A stretch of DNA of 64,000 bases from contig CM034412.1 in assembly GCA_019925095.2 (NCBI GenBank), forward strand, positions 5,143,501 through 5,207,500, in the 5' to 3' direction. A program made the position numbers and the translations under genes. The notes below the pieces were generated by a model, which saw nothing but the letters and a program-made list of their open reading frames with translations, was not told the origin of the DNA and did no database searches. Origin of the DNA: Dendrolimus kikuchii. Its lineage: Eukaryota > Arthropoda > Insecta > Lepidoptera > Lasiocampidae. Positions 11,458 through 20,400 of the stretch are shown in pieces; position 1 is the stretch's first letter, and each line of letters opens with the position of its first letter.

Positions 11458-11640
11458 CTTATACTAATATATACAGCTGAAGAGTTTGTTTGATTGATTT
11501 GACGCGCTAATCTCAGGAACTACTGGTCCGATTAGAAAAATTATTTCAGTGTTAGATGCCCATTTATCCAGGAAGGTTATAGGCTATATATCATCACGCT
11601 AAGACCAATAGGAGCGGAGAACCAATGAACAGCAGTTGCA
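11458..11640 (+). mobile_element. Helitron 5' relic
   Basis: TACTAATATATACAGCTGAA followed by CTAATCTCAGGAACTACTGG is shared with the Helitron-like element at 47935. The 3' CTAG end was not found, as the decayed LTR element follows. Confidence 0.5.
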
Positions 11641-12425
11641 CAACTAAAACGCGTTATAGATGTAAGAGTAACGCACGTGTACTTATAACTCGATGACTTT
11701 CTTCGTTTCTATAAGTCCGCATATCGCAGTCTAATTATTCATACTTGCTTGCACGTCTATCAGTTCCGTATCGATGTACTTAATTTCTGAACGTATTAAG
11801 AGAAAAGTGTATTAGGCGTGGTCTTGTAAGATGGCATCCATTAAAAATTGTATCTACGAAAGTTAACAAGTGTTTTATTTTATAATTAATTGTAACCATG
11901 AGAGCCTTGATACATGGCGCAGTTAATCTCGAATATTAAAATTCTAATAGAAAAACAAAAATGTCGATGTATAATTTGCTGGATAAATTAAATTTCTCTG
12001 GTACTAATATGTAAGAAAATTGGAGATTTTTTAAACAGTCGTTTAACGCTTTGGGATTGGATAAGAGCTCTGATGAGAAGGAAGATAGAGATTTTGTTAA
12101 ATGTTATTGGTGAAGATGGTCTTGAAATTCACAATAGTTTTACTTTTCCGGTGCAAAAAAATTTGATGATGTCATCGGCCATTTCAAAGAGTATTGCGAG
12201 CCGAAGAGAAATATTTTACACGCGAGATTTTTGTTCTATAATCGCAAAGAGGAACTTGATGCACCCTTCGATAAGTTTCTTACCAATATAAAGAAAAATA
12301 TCAAAAGACTAAATTTAAGTCCGAAGAAGAGGCAATAAGGGATAGGTTGGTCTTTGGAACTTCCGACTGTGAAACACAGAGACAACTAATAACAGCAGGA
12401 GACATAGAATTTAAAGATGTGAATG

Positions 12426-12489
12426 AAAAACAAGCTCCAAAAGTCCAAGGAAAGGACCACCTTTCCTTGGACTTTTGGAGCTTGTTTTT
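12426..12489. repeat. Perfect 30-bp inverted repeat with 4-base loop
   Basis: Arms 12426-12455 and 12460-12489 are exact reverse complements around ACCA. The right arm is the beginning of the first 218-bp tandem unit; the left arm is its inverted copy and is not present in units 2-4. Confidence 0.9.
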
Positions 12490-13320
12490 TATTCTTCCAC
12501 CAGGAAGTAGACAAAAACAAAGAGTAGTGGCCAGCTATAATTATCAGTTGTCATAGATCACCAAGCTCTTTACTAATTTAAAGACTGTAATACGGGTAAA
12601 ATTTTAAGAAACTCTTCACAAATTAAACCTTCGTTTACACCAACAATTAATCAAAACTTGATGAAGGAAAGGACCACCTTTCCTTGGACTTTTGGAGCTT
12701 GTTTTTCATTCTTCCACCAGGAAGTAGACAAAATAAAGAGTGGTGGCCAGCTATAATTATTAGTAGTCATAGATCACCAAACTCTTTACTAATTAAAGAC
12801 TGTAATACGGGTAAAATTTTAAGAAGAAACTCTTCACAAATTAAACCTTCGTTTACACCAACAATTAAACAAAACTTGATGAAGGAAAGGACCACCTTTC
12901 CTTGGACTTTTGGAGCTTGATTTTCATTCTTCCACCAGGAAGTAGACAAAATAAAGAGTGGTGGCCAGCTATAATAATTAGTTGTCATAGATCACCAAAC
13001 TCTTTACTAATTAAAGACTGTAATACGGGTAAAATTTTAAGAAGAAACTCTTCACAAATTAGACCTTCGTTTACACCAACAATTAAACAAAACTTGATGA
13101 AGGAAAGGACCACCTTTCCTTGGACTTTTGGATCTTGTTTTTCATTTTTCCACCAGGAAGTAGACAAAAATAAAGAGTGGTGGCCAGCTATAATTATTAG
13201 TTGTCATAGATCACCAAACTCTTTACTAATTAAAGACTGTAATACGGGTAAAATTTTAAGAAGAAACTCTTCACAAATTAAACCTTCGTTTTACACCAAC
13301 AATTCAGCAAAACTTGATTG
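12451..13320 (+). repeat. Four-unit ~218-bp tandem repeat inside decayed gypsy element
   Basis: Units begin with AAAGGACCACCTTTCC at 12451, 12668, 12886 and 13104, so the period is 217-218 bp. Units 2-4 are almost identical. Each reads in one frame as WWPAIIIS...NTGKILRRNSSQI, which resembles the C-terminal end of a gypsy-type pol. The array is therefore an amplified pol fragment and not a functional gene. Confidence 0.85.
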
Positions 13321-13580
13321 TCACTTTAAGTTCCCACCCCTGAGATATGTCAGTCTGAATTAAATAGGCCAGTCGTATGTGAAAGAAGTGATGTAACATA
13401 TAATAGTCCAGAAGTCCTGACCATGGTAACTGTGAAGGTAGACCAAAAAGAAGCATTATACCTCCAGCATATTTAAAAGATTATGAAACTTCTTATTCTC
13501 AAAGAGAAGATGTATCGTACTTAATTTCCGAACGTATTAAAGGTAAAGTGAATTAGGCGACCTACAAAAGTTAACAAGTG

Positions 13581-14158
13581 ATACAAGTTCTATCACTCAT
13601 ATTAGTATTTTTCATGGTTAAGTTTTGTTATCTATCCGTTTTATTTAAACTCGCCAAGTAACTCGAAGCTCTTCAACTACTATATTATACAATAGTTCAA
13701 TTGATAACTATGAAACTAACATACATAAAAGATTTGAACGCAAAACATTTTCTGCTCAAACTATTTATCTACAACTTGCCACTAGATGGCGCTGTAGTGC
13801 ACAATTTTTCTATACCGTTATAAACCATCCATTTTTAGATATACAGAGATCAAATAAATTCTACTGATAGTTAGGCAAGTGAATTGATAGCAAGATCGAT
13901 AGATTCCTTCTTGCATGCTAGCAGCATGACTTCTGCCTCATTAGTCAGCATTTATGAATTAAACGAGTTTATAAATAAAATGATTCGAAATATCCTATAA
14001 ACGTGAACTTACAACGCCATCTAGTTGAAGCATATTTCTGGAATCACCTTAATAAAATTACCTCTATATAAAAAAAGAAGTCTTATATAATGACTTGTTT
14101 AAAGATATGCAATCTTAAAATATTTGGTTTTCAACTAAACCTATAAAATATTAATCGT
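13581..14158. other. Intergenic, nothing recognised
   Basis: AT-rich. The motif ACTAGATGGCG at 13782 recurs inverted at ~14023 (CGCCATCTAGT). No gene is visible. Confidence 0.4.
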
Positions 14159-14772
14159 AGTACGCGCAAAACTTTAATGCGTCCTTGAAGTTTGAACACA
14201 TACACGCCTAAAAGGAGAGTATTGCTTTCTCGCTCGATCGCTCTAAGGAATCGCATTGCATCTCTTTCCCACCACAGATTGTCCGGTGCAATATCGTTAA
14301 CATTTGACTATGAATATGTTCTTAAAACAGAAACGTTACACAAAAAATAAAATTCAAAAAAGCTGGACCAAACAACTGTGCAGTATACAGTAGAGCTTGA
14401 TTTACATTTGTATTGGTTAAATAGTTAACTTGCGAATCTGGCGAGTTAACTTCTAGATGATACATCTAGTCATAATATAGTAACTGCATATGATAAGAAC
14501 TTAACTACTACTGACTGCTTAAATGTAAATCAGGTATTAGTGTCAATCATTTATTAATATATCGACACTACTACTATTCATGTAATATTAGTCGAACTTA
14601 AGTACGTACGGAACTGAGAGGAGTATTGCGCTCTCGCTCTGCCACTAACCGGACTTGCATGCCATCTCTTTTGCACTACACTGTCAGGTTTAATAAAGTC
14701 AACACTCGACTGGACCCGCGCAAATTATCGGAGTTAACTTCACTCGAAGCGCATATAAGTTTTGCGCGTACT
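14159..14772. mobile_element. Inverted-repeat element with internal direct repeats
   Basis: The ends AGTACGCGCAAAACTT (14159-14174) and AAGTTTTGCGCGTACT (14757-14772) are perfect 16-bp inverted copies. Inside, GGAGAGTATTGC...CATCTCTTT (14214-14270) and GGAGTATTGC...CATCTCTTT (14618-14672) form a diverged direct repeat. No transposase frame. Probably a non-autonomous DNA transposon; no clear target duplication. Confidence 0.55.
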
Positions 14773-15451
14773 CCCCTATTAAAATATGGAAAAATACATG
14801 GAATATACTTAGCCTTTTTCTTAATACAAGATTTATATTATAAATCCCATAGATCATTTACATATCGGAATGTTATTTTTTACACTATAAACATAGAAGA
14901 ATACTAGTAATGACAAACGCCCAATAAAAACTATAACTCTGATGTCCCTGCTCCATCTGGGATAATGTTAGTGACTGTGGCGAAATGCGTCTTGTTTATA
15001 GCGTTAAAAATAACGCCGTTAATGATTAGTTACATTAGCCTATATACACACGTTGTCTGTCAATGTTTAACGTCATTAATAACTATTAACAATGCCCTAT
15101 CACAAATAACGCAATAATAATATTATCGCAGATGTTGCCCCAGCTGTTAAGTGACTTTTTTACTAGGCGTCTATTAATTCCAGTATTCTTTTTCACTACA
15201 AATATACATCACAACGTAATTCCCGGTTGCATATGTATATCACGAGTTTGTTTGCTGAAGCCTACACAAATTCCACGATAACATTAATTATATCTAATTA
15301 CTATAACAATGGAAAAAGAATACTATGTCATCTTGTATTCTTCTTTCATGCTATAACTGGCACACGAATCTTACTTAAATACAATTATCAATTTTTAATA
15401 CATATTGCACACATCGAGAATAAGATAGTTGAAATATATGCAGACTGTTGA
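14773..15451. other. Intergenic, nothing recognised
   Basis: No supported gene. ATGCGTCTTGTTTATAGCG at ~14984 and the following TAACGCCGTTAA recur at 52530-52570, so part of it is a dispersed repeat. Confidence 0.4.
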
Positions 15452-15577
15452 GATATAAGCAGACGGCAGATCTGATGGAAAGCGGTTACTATCGCCTATG
15501 GACATTTACAACACCAAAGGTACTACCACTGTCCTGCCGCTCTCTCAAGAAATTATATTCTTTCTCCGTTCCTGCAC
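15452..15577 (-). mobile_element. SINE-B, internally deleted
   Basis: Both ends of the SINE-B consensus are present (GCAGACGGC...AGCGGTTACTATCGCC and TCTTTCTCCGTTCCTGCACG) but the middle ~190 bp are missing. It ends 28 bp before the retroelement LTR. Confidence 0.65.
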
Positions 15578-15605
15578 GTCTCATATAAAAGAGTGGACAT
15601 TGAAA

Positions 15606-15817
15606 TATACCCATGTACTGCAAGGGTTAATGCTTACCTGCAAGACTGCCGAGATACCTCAGCAGCCTTACTTATCATATACCCTGTTCTCAATGCGTTT
15701 AGCTCAGTCTGTCGTTAATTTCTATTGTGAGCGGTTGCTTCTCTAAAAATAATTACTTATAGTGTTTAATTAAAATATTCCTTTTTTAAAAAGGGTAAAT
15801 TTATTTCCCTTATAACA
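15606..15817 (+). repeat. 5' LTR
   Basis: It runs from TATACCCATG to TTATAACA, just before the primer-binding site. Bases 15606-15788 are identical to 24147-24329. The expected full LTR would start TGTTATA and end TATAACA, a good inverted pair; the first three bases are not found here. The terminal part holds the palindrome-like AAGGGTAAATTTATTTCCCTT-type stretch at ~15790-15811. Confidence 0.85.
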
Positions 15818-15821
15818 TTTT

Positions 15822-15839
15822 TGGTGGCAGCGGTGGGAT
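15822..15839 (+). other. Primer-binding site, complementary to tRNA-Leu 3' end
   Basis: TGGTGGCAGCGGTGGGAT is complementary to the acceptor end ...ATCCCACCGCTGCCACCA, which from memory is that of animal tRNA-Leu(AAG). It lies four bases after the LTR end. Confidence 0.75.
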
Positions 15840-16249
15840 CCGGAAATCCCCAGTGCCTAGCAACCGCATCGCAGACTCACCCCGGATCTCGCAAAACCAG
15901 AATCCTAATTTCTAAAAACTATACGTGATTTTAATGAAAAGTGTCAAGACTTACCAAATATCCTCGTGTATCCAGTTGTGTTTGTGTTAAACACACCGCC
16001 GATTCCCGATAGTGGTCTAAATACTTACCACATTATCCTGCTATACCCGGCTGTATTATTACAACGACGCTGTCAGCCCCTGGAGTAGATCTGCATATCC
16101 TGTGAAGAGGTATCCTGAGCCGCAGTTACCTACCTTCGATCAACCAAGGAGTTCCAATTCTAAACCTGAAAACATAATAAATATCCGCATCAATTTGAAG
16201 AACAAAGTTTCGAGTGAGGTAACCCGATACGCAGCCTTATCGCATCGGA

Positions 16250-16299
16250 ATGTTCCTGTCCGTCTCATCTATATCCGTCGCCTACGCACTGCTAATACT
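16250..16299 (+). CDS. env: Predicted env leader exon (signal peptide)
   Basis: ATG at 16250 opens a 16-codon frame that is strongly hydrophobic and signal-peptide-like, and ends two bases into a codon at a textbook donor GTAAGTG (16300). The env body begins after the acceptor TTTGCAG at 22252 and needs exactly two incoming bases. Errantivirus env is known to be translated from a spliced subgenomic RNA. The leader lies 5' of gag and in a different frame. The join is inferred, not observed. Confidence 0.7.
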
Positions 16300-16425
16300 G
16301 TAAGTGTTAGTCTTTGGTCATCGCTTTATATATAAATTAGGGTTCCATAACTTAATAATTAATGTTGTCGTAATCACATTAACTTGCTATCTGTTCCGAT
16401 TTATTTTTCATTCATAAATTAAATT

Positions 16426-17457
16426 ATGCCAAAAGTGCCTAAACAGGAAGAAACAAAACTCACAGTACTTATTCCAGAACCGGAACAGATTGTAAGTGAT
16501 TCGGAAGCGAAATCACCTGTTATTTCACCTCGGCTCACCAGGAAAACAGCTGCAATCCTTGCGATGTCTGAGTTGGACCTAAACACATTATTTAAATTCA
16601 TTAAAGCATATGACGGCAGCCGCGAAACCTTAAATTCATTTTTAGTTAATTGCGAAAATGCATACGAACTCGCATCCGAAACTCAAAGAACTATTCTATT
16701 TAAATATATCCTCAGCCAATTAAATGGTAAAGCGGAGATAGCCTGCTCCATCAAAGAGTTCTCGTCCTGGGAACAACTAAAGGAATTTCTTAAAAATCAG
16801 TTCAGCGAAAGAAAACATTATTCCCACCTCCTAACGGAGCTTCAAGAAAGCAGACAAGGTCCGCAGGAGAATGTTAGCCAATACGCCCTTAAGGTGGAAA
16901 CTCACCTTTCACAACTATTGACGGAAATTTCTCTAGCCAATACGAAGAGTAAGGAGTTGCCCGGCCGCACTGCGGCCATGGAAGACCTTGCGCTCCATCA
17001 TTTCCTTATGGGATTACATCCCCGTATTTCAAACATTGTCAGATGTAGATCTCCCAGGACGCTTAACGAAGCCATTAACTTAGCCGTGTCTGAAGAACGC
17101 ATTCAACAGACACTTTATAGACGCCCACAGATCGAACATAAACCTAGTAATTTTAATAGAAATAAACCAAGCACAAGCACACCCAGACCAGAATATAATA
17201 CGAATCCACAAAGGACGTTCACCCCTTCAACTCAAGGACCACCCAGGGTCTTTTGCCGCTATTGTAAGACGGCCGGCCATGATATTTCTTCGTGTAAAAA
17301 ACGAGAATATAACAATAACCGTTATAGGTTTTATCCTAACTCATCTAACACCCTAAATTCACCAAGATCACCACCGCGGGTGAACTTCGTTGATCAACCG
17401 GACGAACAAATCGGGCAGGATGAAGTTGATGTTTCGCTAGCCCCTTTAAACGAATAA
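16426..17457 (+). CDS. gag: Gag polyprotein
   Basis: A 343-residue frame starting ATGCCAAAAGTGCC. It forms the particle and binds RNA. Residues ~45-215 are helical and capsid-like (LFKFIKAYDGSRETL, QLNGKAEIAC, FLMGLHP). A single zinc knuckle, CRYCKTAGHDISSC (C-x2-C-x4-H-x4-C), lies near residue 285 in a basic, Asn/Pro-rich tail. The frame ends TAA at 17455-17457, four bases after the slippery heptamer TTTAAAC, and overlaps pol in the -1 frame. The length suits the family. It is intact. Confidence 0.92.
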   Translation: MPKVPKQEETKLTVLIPEPEQIVSDSEAKSPVISPRLTRKTAAILAMSELDLNTLFKFIKAYDGSRETLNSFLVNCENAYELASETQRTILFKYILSQLNGKAEIACSIKEFSSWEQLKEFLKNQFSERKHYSHLLTELQESRQGPQENVSQYALKVETHLSQLLTEISLANTKSKELPGRTAAMEDLALHHFLMGLHPRISNIVRCRSPRTLNEAINLAVSEERIQQTLYRRPQIEHKPSNFNRNKPSTSTPRPEYNTNPQRTFTPSTQGPPRVFCRYCKTAGHDISSCKKREYNNNRYRFYPNSSNTLNSPRSPPRVNFVDQPDEQIGQDEVDVSLAPLNE

Positions 17458-20400
17458 GCGTCTCGCCTCGGTGTCGCACGAGACGAGTTCAGGAAGCCGA
17501 CACCATATCCAATCCTTGCCAACGACCTTATCTTGATACATTCAGGTCCAACCGACAGGGTAACCAGCCCCAAACCGACGGTCCTAACCTTATCCTAGAG
17601 TCCAACCGACAGGGTAAACAGCCCCAAACCGACGGACCTTACTCAGCCATAAAATCCAATCGACAGGGTAACCAGCCCCAAACCGACGGACCTTACCTTA
17701 TCCTAGAGTCCAACCGACAGGGTAAACAGCCCCAAACCGACGGACCTTACTCTTCTACAAAGTCCAACCGACAGGGTAACCAGCCCCGAACTGACGGACC
17801 TATTCCAGAAGTATCCAGTTTCCCGCAATCAGCATCTGAAACAAAAGAAACAAAATTAAAATCATATAATATAAAACCTAATCTAAGAAAAGATCACTCA
17901 CCTGTTGCAGTAAATAAAAACCCGAGAGTTATCCCAAGCCACAACATAACTGACAACAAGGTTTACGAAATTAATTTAGACACTTCAAAAAAGCTCCTGC
18001 CTCACGTACTATTAGACTCGGCAGCCTCAGATATTCCATTATCTCTTTTAGTTGATTCCGGTTCTGCTATATGTCTAATAAAAGAATCCAGTATTCACAA
18101 AAATCAGAAACTAACGAAAGAACCGATTAAGCTTAAAGGTATAGACCCGGGCGATGAGCCAACACTGACCGAAGGACATTTTCAACTAAAATTAAAATTA
18201 AACAAATCCAAATCAGCATCCTTCAAATTCCATGTCATCAAGAACATTAACTTACCTTACGATGGTATTATAGGGACTGACTTTTTAACCGCGTTCGGCT
18301 GTAAAATTGATTATACTCACGATACTTTGAAAATAGAAAACATGGAGATAAAACTACTCTTCTCCGATCCCTTCTACGTCATTCCCCCTCGTAGCGAGGC
18401 CGTTATAGAATGTTCAATCCGAAATACCAACCTAAAAGAAGGCATTATCATAGATCAACATGTCTCTAAAGACATATTAATATCCAATTGCATAGTCAAG
18501 ATAAAAGACAACAATCGTGTTAACCTAACAATCGCTAATATCTCAGAATCCAGTATCAGCATTAATCCGAACCTAAACCTTAAGGTTGAACCACTTCATC
18601 CCATCGCCTTTTGCACCAATGCTAATCCTCGAGAAACAACTCACCGTACCGATGAAGTAATTAATTCCTTAAGAATAGACCATCTCAATCAAGAAGAATC
18701 CAATGCTCTTATAGAAGTTTGTTCTCAGTATTCAGATATTTTCCATTTAGCAAATGATCTGCTGTCCCACACATCTGCTCTTGCCCATGAAATAAAAACA
18801 AGCAGCGATGTTCCCATTCACACTAAGTCGTACAGATTCCCAGAATGTCACAAGAAAGAAGTTGAAACTCAAATCGACAAAATGCTCAATCAAGGCATCA
18901 TAGAGCCCTCATCCTCTCCTTGGAGTTCACCAATATGGATAGTGCCTAAAAAAGCAGACTCCCAGGGCCAACGTAAATGGCGGATAGTAATTGACTATCG
19001 CAAGTTGAATGATATCACCATTGGTGAAATTTACCCCATTCCGCAGATATCCGAGATCCTTGACCAATTAGGAAATAGTAAATATTTCTCGACACTAGAT
19101 CTTACCTCAGGCTTCCATCAAATCCTTATTTCTCCCGAAGATGCTCCTAAAACAGCCTTCTCTGTGCCCCAGGGCCACTACCAATTCAACAGAATGCCAT
19201 TTGGGCTTAAAAATGCCCCGTCCACTTTTCAGAAATTGATGAATACCTGCCTTTCCGGTCTCCAAGGAACACGTTGTTTCGTATATCTAGATGACATCGT
19301 GATATATTCTGCCGACTTAAATTCACACATTAACAATCTAAAAGCTGTATTCAATAGACTTCGTAGTTTTAATTTAAAACTACAACCAGAAAAGTGCGAG
19401 TTCCTACGAAAGGAAGTAGCATATCTAGGACATATTATCGGTGAAGACGGCGTTAAACCAAACCCTGATAAAATTAAAGCTGTAACAAACTACCCGATTC
19501 CTCAGTCACCGAAGGACATCAAATCCTTCCTCGGCTTAGTGTCCTATTATAGAAGATTTATACCCGATTTCGCCAAATTGGCTAAACCACTGACTTCCTT
19601 GTTAAAGAAAGACGTCCTATTCATATGGCAAAATGAGCAACAGCTCGCATTTGAATCCTTAAAAAACAAACTTGTCACAGCCCCAATATTAGCCTATCCA
19701 GATTTTACACAACCATTCATCCTAACCTGTGACGCATCCAATCATGCTATATCAGCTATATTATCCCAAGGCGCAGTAGGGCAAGACCGCCCAATAGCCT
19801 ATGCGTCGCGTACTCTTAACAAAGCTGAGAGCAATTACACAGTTACTGAAAAAGAATGCCTTGCCATAATTTTTGGTACTAAAATATTCAGACCTTACCT
19901 TTATGGTCACCGATTTAAAATACTTACCGACCACAAACCACTCCAATGGCTATTTAGTTGCAAAGACCCCGGGTCACGACTCGTCCGCTGGCGACTGAAA
20001 CTTGAAGAATTCGAATACGAAATTCAGTACAAGAAAGGAAAAATAAATTCTAACGCGGATGCCTTGTCTCGCTTTCCCGTTAATCCAATCCAACCCGGAA
20101 ACCCAGATTCCAACCTTGCAGTAGATGGAGATCTAATGGACTTATTGATATCACCACCGTCTTTTAACCCCGACGAAATCATTACTACCTCGCCACATAC
20201 CCTCGACCAAAACGATGACCTTATGTCACTTTCGGATATTATTGAAAACTACAGAGGTGAACCTGGAAACGAAGTTGTTGACTTACCTGAACAAGTATTA
20301 GAACCTCTATTACTTCCCAATGACCAACTTGACGCTAATAGAATTGACTTACCTGAACATACATCAGAATTACCAATCTCTCCCAATACTGCATCCAATG

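Larger units (their letters stand above)
11768..13580 (+). pseudogene. Decayed Ty3/gypsy retrotransposon
   Basis: Two LTR-like stretches share TACTTAATTTC(T/C)GAACG, TATTAGGCG-like and GTTAACAAGTG motifs at about 11768-11872 and 13507-13579; the right one lacks ~35 bp. TGGCGCAGTTAATC at ~11915 could be a primer-binding site. Between them is a broken gag (11960-12420) with stops and shifts that reads FVKCYW, HNSFTF, FDDVIG, PFDKFLTNIKKN and FGTSDCETQRQL. At the 3' end is a scrap of a pol C-terminus (CEGRPKRSIIPPAYL, ~13428-13475). Most of pol is gone and has been replaced by the tandem array. Confidence 0.65.

Noticed and set aside
12451..13320. Regular repeats that could be taken for a CRISPR array
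   Set aside because: Units are 218 bp, contiguous and encode a pol-like fragment; there are no unique spacers.
16102..16335. 77-codon frame upstream of gag as a separate protein
   Set aside because: It runs through the env splice donor and has no recognisable features; it is more likely leader sequence.
17547..17816. Repeat-spacer-like pattern with conserved CGACAGGGTAA blocks
   Set aside because: They are in-frame 54-bp coding repeats of Gag-Pol, not CRISPR.
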